Assembly (NCBI GenBank): GCA_023416335.1
Contig: JAEZHY010000231.1
Coordinates: 1 to 17,361 of the forward strand
Source of the DNA: Pseudomonadota bacterium
Lineage (GTDB): Bacteria; Desulfobacterota; Syntrophobacteria; Syntrophobacterales; Syntrophobacteraceae
Length of the DNA stretch: 17,361 nucleotides
Direction: 5' to 3'
The translations under genes were made by a program, and so were the position numbers. This document shows, piece after piece, positions 1 to 6,246 of this stretch. The notes beneath the pieces were generated by a model, which searched no databases, was not told the DNA's origin, and worked only from the letters and a program-made list of their open reading frames with translations. The first letter of the stretch is position 1, and each line of letters starts with the position of its first letter.

Positions 1-129
1 GTGGGCGAAGCGCGAATCCGTTGTTTTAATGATCGCTCGTTCTTTAGCCGCCGGGTAGTTTGAGAACCGACGAGCTGCAGCCTTTCAGGTCGAAGGTTAT
101 TGCACTTGCCCAAGGCTCGAAATAGAAAA

Positions 130-161
130 GTTGTGGCGCGGTCTCCCGACCGCGCCACAAC
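130..161 (-). terminator. Perfect 14-bp hairpin with T tract, probable terminator of the antiporter operon
   Basis: A perfect 14-bp stem (GTTGTGGCGCGGTC at 130-143, its complement at 148-161) closes a 4-base loop. Read on the minus strand it is followed by TTTTCTATTT, the layout of a rho-independent terminator, about 70 bases beyond the antiporter stop codon. The very regular GC-rich palindrome also resembles dispersed REP-type units, so it may be a repeat used as a terminator. Bases 1-129 show no supported gene. Confidence 0.7.
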
Positions 162-233
162 TCCGTGCCGCCTTGGGCTCATTAGATATAATCCAACCCA
201 TTCAGCGCCGCTCTCCGGAACAGCAGACTCATC

Positions 234-1493
234 TCATACAAAGAAAACGAAAGTCACCAGCACGAAAGTGGGAATCAGCACCACTGCCGAATAGAGCATG
301 AACTGGAAGAAATGGGGTACCTTAACCCCCTGCTCTTCAGCGATAGATTTGACCATCAGGTTGGGTCCGTTTCCAATGTATGTGAAAGCTCCCATAAAGA
401 CCGCTCCGCAACTGATCGCAGCAAGCAGATCTGCCCGCACCCCGATTCCGGAAACCACGGTGCCGGTATGCGCAATGCTCCTGGTAACGCTTTCTCCAAG
501 GCTCGCCAGTGCGACATAGGTCGGAGCGTTATCCAGAAAAGAACTGAGTCCTCCTGTAATCCAGAAGAACTGCCACGGCTCCGTTATCCCAAGAGAGCCG
601 CCGTTCGTATGCAGCGCGGAAAGCCAGGGTACCATAGTGATGAATATGGCGGCAAAAAGGACTGCAACTTCGATGATAGGGTGGTAGGTGAATTTGTTTT
701 GTTCGCGGACATCTTTTTGCGTGAATCGGAGGGAGAGCGCGATTGCAGACACGAAAATCAATTCCCGAACAGGGGCCGGTGTTTGGAAGAAAATAGAGAG
801 TACAACAGCCATCAAGAAGACAAGATTGATCTTTCCATGTACCGATATCGGTATACGGACCTCATCATCCTTTTTGATATCCTCCTTGGTCTCTTTGCTG
901 TAGCTATGCCGATCCCATATATAGAAGATTGCGAGCAATATCCCGACCGCGGTGATCCATTGGGGCAACAGGCCGAAAGTCCAAGTGAAAGGCACCCCAC
1001 GGATGTATCCAAGAAACAGTGGCGGGTCGCCAAGCGGGGTAAGGCTTCCTCCGATATTGGAGACAACGAAGATAAAGAATACGGGAATGTGAAAGATGTG
1101 TCTTCTCTCGCTTATCGTCTGGAGGAGAGGGCGGATCAGCAGCATACTCGCACCCGTTGTCCCGATGAAATTTGAGATGACCGCCCCGATCAGCAGAAAA
1201 ATAGTGAGGGTCCCGGGGGAGGCCTTGAGATCGCCCTCTACCAGGATTCCTCCGGAGATGATGAAAAGAGCAGATAGCATGAGGATGAAACAAATGTACT
1301 CTTCGATGCTCTGCAACAGTTTATCCGGGAAATGAACCAGGTTAAAAAGGAAAACCGGTAAAGCTATGATCATGCAGACTATCGCCTTATTTCTGTTTTC
1401 GGACCAAAAGCGCGGGAAAGCCATGGGCATTACGGCGATCAAAAGCAGAACGATCCCGAATGGCAGATAGGTCCAGGTTGGTAGATTCATCAT
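234..1493 (-). CDS. Sodium:proton antiporter-like membrane protein (CitMHS/NhaD-related)
   Basis: This 419-residue protein is almost entirely hydrophobic, with about 11-12 predicted membrane segments and one charged loop near residues 193-222. It belongs by appearance to the ion-transporter superfamily that includes CitMHS, ArsB and NhaD, in the group commonly annotated as sodium:proton antiporter or putative citrate transporter. Supporting motifs are SNFIGTTGASMLL (107-119), the pore-like GGSLTPLGDPPLFLG (148-162) and LDNAPTY (320-326) in the second half, consistent with two inverted halves. It starts with two adjacent ATG codons preceded by GGAGAG. It lies 38 bp downstream of the small gene 1532-1966 on the same strand, so they probably share the sigma-54 promoter at 2101-2116. 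The transported ion (Na+/H+ or a carboxylate) cannot be decided from sequence alone. Confidence 0.82.
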   Translation of the reverse strand: MMNLPTWTYLPFGIVLLLIAVMPMAFPRFWSENRNKAIVCMIIALPVFLFNLVHFPDKLLQSIEEYICFILMLSALFIISGGILVEGDLKASPGTLTIFLLIGAVISNFIGTTGASMLLIRPLLQTISERRHIFHIPVFFIFVVSNIGGSLTPLGDPPLFLGYIRGVPFTWTFGLLPQWITAVGILLAIFYIWDRHSYSKETKEDIKKDDEVRIPISVHGKINLVFLMAVVLSIFFQTPAPVRELIFVSAIALSLRFTQKDVREQNKFTYHPIIEVAVLFAAIFITMVPWLSALHTNGGSLGITEPWQFFWITGGLSSFLDNAPTYVALASLGESVTRSIAHTGTVVSGIGVRADLLAAISCGAVFMGAFTYIGNGPNLMVKSIAEEQGVKVPHFFQFMLYSAVVLIPTFVLVTFVFFV

Positions 1494-1531
1494 GGTGCTG
1501 CATCTCTCCGTGCTATTAAGTTGTTATGCGG

Positions 1532-1966
1532 CTACTCCAACATGCCCAGCATAAATCGAATCGACTCAACGTTGATTCCATTGGCCGGGTTTGACCTGTT
1601 CCGCAAAAAGGGCTCCAACTCCTCTGTCAGGCGAACGATCCTATCTCGTAGCTCCGCATCGATATTTTTTTCACCTGAGTTCAGGTGAACCAACTGATAC
1701 GCTGCAGCAAGTTTGGCAGCAATCTGGACACTAATCGAACTGTCGCGGATTCCTGAAAGGGCGCAGTCGAGGATTTCCTTTCGGTAAGACTCTCTCATCG
1801 GTTTGGGCTCCGGAAGAAGATCCACTATGACGTTTGCAAGCTGCAGGTATGCCTGTATCCGCTCGCTCTCGCTTCCGCCTTTGGCCTTGTCAAGCAGTCT
1901 GTCGATTTCATTTCTTGGCATGTGCCGATCTAATTTGGACTTCACTATTCGCTCGATCATGCTCAT
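1532..1966 (-). CDS. Small helical protein of unknown function, first gene of antiporter operon
   Basis: I do not recognise the family. From the ATG at 1966 the product is 144 residues, soluble and charged, apparently all alpha-helical, with no signal peptide, membrane segment or cysteine motif beyond one Cys. The frame is open up to 2026, but the start at 1966 is preferred because AAGGAG lies 7 bases upstream of it. The repeating pattern of helices (residues about 20-50 and 65-95) could be a HEAT/TPR-like or four-helix fold, but that is only an impression. It precedes the antiporter by 38 bp and is likely co-transcribed with it, so a role in regulating or assisting that transporter is possible. 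A poorer -24/-12-like match (1992-2007) lies just upstream of the ribosome binding site; the site at 2101-2116 is much better. Confidence 0.65.
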   Translation of the reverse strand: MSMIERIVKSKLDRHMPRNEIDRLLDKAKGGSESERIQAYLQLANVIVDLLPEPKPMRESYRKEILDCALSGIRDSSISVQIAAKLAAAYQLVHLNSGEKNIDAELRDRIVRLTEELEPFLRNRSNPANGINVESIRFMLGMLE

Positions 1967-2100
1967 CGCGGTTCTCCTTTTTATTGAACTCTGCCCTGAA
2001 TTTGCCATACACCTCTCCACAACCATGAGGTGCCCTGCCTCCTACCCCGCGCGCGTTCTCACTGCATCGTGCTGATGGTCGACCACTTTTGTCCTAATAC

Positions 2101-2116
2101 GGCAAAGTCCGTGCCT
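2101..2116 (-). promoter_or_regulatory. Near-consensus sigma-54 (-24/-12) promoter for the antiporter operon
   Basis: Read on the minus strand the sequence is AGGCACG-GACT-TTGCC, against the RpoN consensus TGGCACG-N4-TTGCA/T. The invariant GG and GC dinucleotides are present at the exact 10-base spacing; only the first and last positions differ. Transcription would start near 2090, giving a leader of about 124 nt before the ATG at 1966. A sigma-54 activator gene is divergently encoded 300 bp away. Strong by pattern; not tested. Confidence 0.72.
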
Positions 2117-2203
2117 GAATCTGTGCAGCACGATTTTGGAGTTTCCACATGTACACGGAGAATGGATCTGCGCTCTTCAGACCCGCAAAAGTGCAATCCG
2201 TCA

Positions 2204-2324
2204 TGCACGATCGAAAGCGGAAGTTTGCACGAAACGAGGCTGGGAGGTTCACGATTTAATGACTTCAATGCCTGACCAGGGTAGTGCTATGCGGTTTTCG
2301 GTAAGCTTTTTGTCCGATCGTGCA
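2204..2324. promoter_or_regulatory. Candidate upstream activator sites: inverted TGCACGATCG pair
   Basis: TGCACGATCG at 2204-2213 recurs as its exact reverse complement CGATCGTGCA at 2315-2324. The shorter core GCACGAT/ATCGTGC also occurs at 2128-2134 and 2066-2072, giving four occurrences in about 260 bp. Relative to the predicted start near 2090, the pair lies at about -115 and -230, the usual distance for enhancer-like sites of sigma-54 activators. The remainder of the intergenic stretch 1967-2420 shows no other gene or clear element. Confidence 0.42.
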
Positions 2325-2420
2325 ATAGCCTTGAGAAAACAGGCAAATCCTGATAAGGTTCAAGAACAGCACCGCGATTGATTTTTTAGGGCTCGCTCTT
2401 CATCTTCTAAGGAAAAGCGG

Positions 2421-4913
2421 ATGGCTTTCCTCCCCCGCAAAATAGCCACCAGGTTCAGTACCGCGTTCAGCATGCGGTCGGCGCCTATATGGGCGAAGCT
2501 TTTGATAGCACTTGTCCCTTGCACATTGATCCTCCTCATCGCGGCCGGGTTGACTGCAAACTTCCTCTCCGCCCGGTTCCTGGATGACGCTGTCCGGAAA
2601 AATGTGCAAATTCGCGCTATCGCCCTTTCCAAGGAGGTAGGGGCCTTCCTGAGCGATCGCCGGTTGGACCTCCTGATATTAGGGCAGAATCAAATCACCC
2701 GTGCAGGCCTGTACGATTTCTGGAAGTCGCGGCAGAAGGTCAACGGATGGGGGTATGAGGCGGTTGCTTATCTGACGACCGATCCGGAACAGTGCATATA
2801 CCTGGTCAGCCGCGGAAAAGAAGTTGTGCCGATTCCGACGAACGACATTCAGCAGGTGCGCCCCGACCCCAGGCACGACCTGAACGAAATCCCCAGACCG
2901 GAGGACGGGATCCTGGTTTCTTCCGTGCTGGAGACCAGCTATCCCATCGCAGACGCTGAACAGTTGAGCCCCTACCTGGCCAAGAACGTCGTCCGGTTCA
3001 TGAACCTGGTTATAAAAGACGGAGTGCCGGATGGACTTCTGCTTCTCGAAGTAGATGTTTTTCAGATCAGGGACATCCTCACGAAATTTTCTTCTTCCAT
3101 GTCCAGTCTCAACATGTTCGAAAGTGAGGAACAGCAATACTCTTTCTTCTTTGGTCTGGAAGGCTGGCTATGGTTCCGCTCCGACGAGACAAAGTGCAGG
3201 AGTGCCAATTCCTCGACTTCGCTTGCCCGGGATGGGTTCTCGGGCAGGTTTGGAATACTTGGCCTCTCCTCAGCTTTCAAGCCTTCCCGGGAGCATGCCG
3301 AGTACTGGCAGATGGTCAACGAAGTCCGGAACGGGAGACCGGGTGTCATCATGATGCCTGACCGGCAAACAGACTCAGCGAAGGACTATTACTATATGGG
3401 CTATGCACCGGTAATGGTCCACACAGGCCCGGGTCTGAGCCATAAAATCTTCGGGGGAGTGACATTCGTCGATCACGGCGACCAGGGAGGCAATCGGCAG
3501 AGCAACCTGATTTTTCTTACTGCGGCGCTTGCGGCAATTGTGCTCTCGCTGCTGGTTTACATTGTTAGTCGGGTGATAACCCATCCGGTTCTTGAATTGA
3601 CAAACGAACTCGACCGAACTTGTGCGACCGGGGAATTGAAGGACATAGAAACACCGGGGCGCGATTTGGAGACTGCTCTCTTGACCCGCTCGGTAAATCG
3701 CCTTTTTTCGAGGATCAGGGAACAGACTGAAGAACTCAGGCTCAAGGACCGGTTGCTGCTCATGAGCGCTGAAAGTGAGCGGGTTAAGCTGGAAGAGGAG
3801 ATCAAAGCCCTCAAAAGAAACTTCCTCGCTGTGGACATCGAGGAGATCCTGGGATATACGCCCGCTCTCGAGTCCCTCAAGCTGGATATAATCAAAGCCT
3901 CTTCGATCGATGCCGACGTGCTCATTTTGGGTGAGACGGGCACAGGAAAGCAACTCGCGGCGGAAGCCATCCACAGGCTGAGCGGCAGGTCCCGCAAACC
4001 CTTCATTACGGTCAACTGTGGAGGTTTGAATCAAAATCTTCTCCTGGACGAACTCTATGGGCACGTCAAGGGAGCCTTCACAGAGGCGAGGAGCGACCGC
4101 AGAGGAGCATTCCTTGCGGCTGACGGCGGCATTCTCTTCCTTGACGAAATCGGCTCCGCTTCTTCTGAAGTGCAACAGAGCCTGTTGCGGGCAATTTCCG
4201 CCAGGAAGATCAGCCCCCTCGGAACCGATGCCGAGCACGACGTCGACGTCCGCGTGATCGCCGCAACCAACGAGGATCTGTTGGAAATGGTCGAACGGGG
4301 GCAATTTCGGGAGGATCTGTATTACCGCCTCAAGGTGATTACGATCCGTATCCCGCCGCTCCGGAACCGTCGCGAAGATATTCTCGTTCTGGCGAACCAC
4401 TTCCTTAAGAATGCCGCCGCCCAGATGGGCAGGAACGACATCGGAATGACACGAGGGGCACTGGAGAAGCTTAAAGCCCATGACTGGCCCGGAAATGTGC
4501 GGGAACTCCAGAACTGTATAACGGGTGCCGTGGCGATGGCTGAAAGCTCTCTTATCTATGCCCGCGACATTCAGTTGGATGAAGAAGACCTCCCGTACGC
4601 TGTCCAGCCCCGGGACGGATCTCAGCGATCGGTGTGTTGCGAGCCGCTGAATGTGGAGTGTCTTATTCCGGAAGGTGCCACTCTTAATGAGCGGCAGAGG
4701 AAAGCGGTCTCCATCATCCTGAAAAACAAGGAGATAAGTCGCTCGGACTACCAGGATCTGATGGGGGGAGATCTGCCGAGGAGAACTGCTGTCCACGATC
4801 TGCAGGACCTTGTCAGGAAGGGCGTTTTAGAGATGACGGGTCGAGGTCCTGCGACCCGCTACAGGCTGGTTCGCGCGAAGCAGACCTCTGCTGCGCCACC
4901 GACCGGAGGTTGA
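2421..4913 (+). CDS. Membrane-bound sigma-54 activator with Cache-like sensor and winged-helix C-terminus
   Basis: The 830-residue product is a one-component receptor that should activate RpoN promoters directly. Order of parts: membrane segment 26-48; periplasmic sensor 49-360, probably a double Cache domain; membrane segment 363-385; HAMP-like linker 386-435; coiled coil 436-466; AAA+ domain 470-720; C-terminal domain 753-817. The AAA+ motifs are intact: Walker A GETGTGKQ (504-511), Walker B ILFLDE (571-576), FREDLYYRL (629-637), WPGNVREL (689-696). The sigma-54-contacting loop reads GAFTEA (551-556) rather than GAFTGA. The C-terminus is not a Fis-type helix-turn-helix; the segment beginning LNERQ and ending ATRYRL looks like a winged helix. 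AAGGAAAAG precedes the ATG. It is divergent from the antiporter operon, whose sigma-54 promoter it probably controls in response to an external ligand; the ligand is unknown. Confidence 0.88.
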   Translation: MAFLPRKIATRFSTAFSMRSAPIWAKLLIALVPCTLILLIAAGLTANFLSARFLDDAVRKNVQIRAIALSKEVGAFLSDRRLDLLILGQNQITRAGLYDFWKSRQKVNGWGYEAVAYLTTDPEQCIYLVSRGKEVVPIPTNDIQQVRPDPRHDLNEIPRPEDGILVSSVLETSYPIADAEQLSPYLAKNVVRFMNLVIKDGVPDGLLLLEVDVFQIRDILTKFSSSMSSLNMFESEEQQYSFFFGLEGWLWFRSDETKCRSANSSTSLARDGFSGRFGILGLSSAFKPSREHAEYWQMVNEVRNGRPGVIMMPDRQTDSAKDYYYMGYAPVMVHTGPGLSHKIFGGVTFVDHGDQGGNRQSNLIFLTAALAAIVLSLLVYIVSRVITHPVLELTNELDRTCATGELKDIETPGRDLETALLTRSVNRLFSRIREQTEELRLKDRLLLMSAESERVKLEEEIKALKRNFLAVDIEEILGYTPALESLKLDIIKASSIDADVLILGETGTGKQLAAEAIHRLSGRSRKPFITVNCGGLNQNLLLDELYGHVKGAFTEARSDRRGAFLAADGGILFLDEIGSASSEVQQSLLRAISARKISPLGTDAEHDVDVRVIAATNEDLLEMVERGQFREDLYYRLKVITIRIPPLRNRREDILVLANHFLKNAAAQMGRNDIGMTRGALEKLKAHDWPGNVRELQNCITGAVAMAESSLIYARDIQLDEEDLPYAVQPRDGSQRSVCCEPLNVECLIPEGATLNERQRKAVSIILKNKEISRSDYQDLMGGDLPRRTAVHDLQDLVRKGVLEMTGRGPATRYRLVRAKQTSAAPPTGG

Positions 4914-4927
4914 TTCGAGATTCTTGA

Positions 4928-4965
4928 GCCCGTCATCCCCACAAACCGGAGATGACGGGCTTTGC
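4928..4965 (+). terminator. Hairpin after the sigma-54 activator gene
   Basis: GCCCGTCATC (4928-4937) pairs perfectly with GATGACGGGC (4951-4960) around a 13-base loop, starting 14 bases after the stop codon. Only three T residues follow, so it is a weak intrinsic terminator. The CGTCATC/GATGACG arms also resemble those of the large palindromic repeat at 9321-9446, so this could be a small member of that repeat family. Confidence 0.55.
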
Positions 4966-5020
4966 GTCCTTGTCCGGATTTTCGGCTTTATCGGCCGAGT
5001 AGGACTTTTTGGGCATCGAT

Positions 5021-5596
5021 CTAATTTGAGCAGATTTTCCGCGCAACTTCTTCCGCCTCTGTCAAGACATCCAGGTGAGTTTCAATTTCCCCCGGCTCTC
5101 GTAATCCGCAGGCGCGGATGAGAAAGCTCTCCGCTAAGCCGTACCACTTCATGAAGTAATCGTACCTCGCGAAAATACCGCCGAATAATTCTTCGTCAGG
5201 ATTGCCCTGTGTCAGGGCCATCACGAATTTCTTGCCGGGCGAAAAGCGGACGGGATCGGGGTTGGTCAGGTAATCGGACTTCAGGAAGGAATAAAAACGG
5301 TCTATCGCCCCCTTCAATTGGCTCGAAACCTCACCAAAATAGACGGGAGAAGCCATCACCAGCACATCGCTGCTTTGGATCGCCTCCAGGACTTCTGCCA
5401 GATCGTCTTTCAATGCACATTTTTCGAGCTTTGTCTTACACGCCATGCAGGCCTGACACCCCCGGTACTTGAGGGTATTCAAATGATAAGTCTTTGTTTC
5501 GGCCCCCAGTTTTTCAGCAGTATCGGTAAACCGTTTCGCGATAGCGGAGCTGTTCGATTTAGCCCTTGGACTTCCAAGAAGGCAAACGATCTTCAT
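5021..5596 (-). CDS. Flavodoxin-fold FMN oxidoreductase, iron-sulfur flavoprotein-like
   Basis: The 191-residue product has the FMN-binding start of the NADPH-dependent FMN reductase/flavodoxin-like family (IVCLLGSPRAKSNSS, 3-17) and the later ASPVYFGEVSSQLKGAIDR segment that shapes the flavin pocket. Between them lies a compact cysteine motif C47-x2-C50-x2-C53-x6-C60. In archaeal iron-sulfur flavoproteins a motif of this form, CX2CX2CX4-7C, binds a [4Fe-4S] cluster that passes electrons to FMN. Many bacterial relatives carry similar cysteines without a proven cluster, so the cofactor is likely but not certain. The ATG is preceded by GGAGGTGATCC, a very strong ribosome binding site with long complementarity to the 16S rRNA 3' end. 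The gene is divergent from the HxlR regulator at 5813, its probable controller; reduction of quinones, oxygen species or other electrophiles is a reasonable guess. Confidence 0.85.
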   Translation of the reverse strand: MKIVCLLGSPRAKSNSSAIAKRFTDTAEKLGAETKTYHLNTLKYRGCQACMACKTKLEKCALKDDLAEVLEAIQSSDVLVMASPVYFGEVSSQLKGAIDRFYSFLKSDYLTNPDPVRFSPGKKFVMALTQGNPDEELFGGIFARYDYFMKWYGLAESFLIRACGLREPGEIETHLDVLTEAEEVARKICSN

Positions 5597-5700
5597 GGAT
5601 CACCTCCATCCTGTAGCGGACCTTATTCATAACCAGGCAACGCAGTGCAGCCGTCTCCGCACTGCCACGTACTTCATGTTTCCCTGCCACTCTAAACTTC

Positions 5701-5728
5701 TTGACATTCTTGAAGCGGCGGATAGAAC
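5701..5728 (+). promoter_or_regulatory. Possible sigma-70 promoter for the HxlR regulator
   Basis: TTGACA (5701-5706) is a perfect -35 box, followed after 16 bases by TAGAAC (5723-5728), a 4/6 match to the -10 consensus. A start near 5735 would place the inverted repeat at 5754-5790 just downstream, where a bound repressor could block elongation. The weak -10 limits confidence. Confidence 0.4.
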
Positions 5729-5753
5729 ATCTACCATATTCAGCGACTATGAC

Positions 5754-5790
5754 AAGTACTGATCTTTTTGTATGGTACTTACACGGAGTA
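5754..5790. promoter_or_regulatory. Putative HxlR-family operator(s) in the divergent intergenic region
   Basis: TACTTACACGGAGTA (5776-5790) fits the TACT-N7-AGTA pattern that I recall as the operator of the HxlR/DUF24 regulator YodB of Bacillus. An overlapping inverted repeat, AAGTAC (5754-5759) and GTACTT (5775-5780), surrounds an AT-rich spacer. Both lie between the divergent flavoprotein and regulator genes and upstream of the regulator's ribosome binding site, the expected location for autoregulation. Confidence 0.45.
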
Positions 5791-5812
5791 TAGTATAGAA
5801 GGAGGATCCAGG

Positions 5813-6238
5813 GTGAAGCCCTGCAAGACAAAGGAAATCGGAGGTAAGCGCTATCGCTGTTTTTTCGAGCTGACGCTCAAAGTGATCGGCGGCAAATGGA
5901 AACCCATCATTCTCTACCAGCTCGCGCGTGAAGGAGTCTTGCGCTTTAGCGACCTCAGGCGTGAAATCCCGGAAGTGACCGAGCGGATGCTCAGCAGGCA
6001 GTTGCGCGAACTGGAGCAGGACGGTCTCGTTCACCGGGAGGTTTACAAGCAGGTTCCGCCAAAGGTCGAATATTCGCTGACGAAACTCGGCTGCAGCCTC
6101 ATCCCGATCCTCCTTCGCATGCGCGAGTGGGGCGTGGCCTATGAAGAGTACCTTGGAGGCGACGCCCTTTTTTCCGGAGAGGAATACGAGCAGCGAGACC
6201 CTGTGACAGTGAACGCCTGCTACTGTGAAGGCCGGTAA
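5813..6238 (+). CDS. HxlR-family (DUF24/MarR-like) winged-helix regulator with conserved N-terminal cysteines
   Basis: The GTG at 5813 is preferred over the TTG at 5768 because AAGGAGG ends 7 bases upstream of it and the family's usual N-terminus begins here. The 141-residue product carries the HxlR signature: FELTLKVIGGKWKPIILYQL (18-37), the recognition region around RFSDLRREIPEVTERMLSRQ, and the wing ending PPKVEYSLTKLG. Cys16, just before the ELTL-IGGKW helix, sits where family members such as YodB and CatR have a redox-sensing cysteine; Cys4 and a C-terminal CYC (136-138) are additional thiols. It is divergent from the flavoprotein gene and convergent, 8 bp apart, with the DASS transporter gene. 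It probably represses the flavoprotein and itself until cysteine oxidation or alkylation releases it; that mechanism is inferred from relatives. Confidence 0.87.
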   Translation: MKPCKTKEIGGKRYRCFFELTLKVIGGKWKPIILYQLAREGVLRFSDLRREIPEVTERMLSRQLRELEQDGLVHREVYKQVPPKVEYSLTKLGCSLIPILLRMREWGVAYEEYLGGDALFSGEEYEQRDPVTVNACYCEGR

Positions 6239-6246
6239 CCCTTTAT

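Noticed and set aside
1..63. Possible 3' end of a gene running in from the left edge
   Set aside because: A 20-codon open stretch ending in TGA is too short to judge and shows no family resemblance.
1992..2007. Weak -24/-12-like site just upstream of the small gene (minus strand)
   Set aside because: GG and GC are correctly spaced, but four other conserved positions differ, and a start there would leave almost no leader before the ribosome binding site. The site at 2101-2116 is far better.
3375..4796. Long antisense open frame (473 codons) opposite the sigma-54 activator gene
   Set aside because: It mirrors the codon structure of a clearly real gene on the other strand and its translation has no recognisable domain. 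Similar shadow frames at 312-1175, 7925-8548 and 11547-12107 were dismissed for the same reason.
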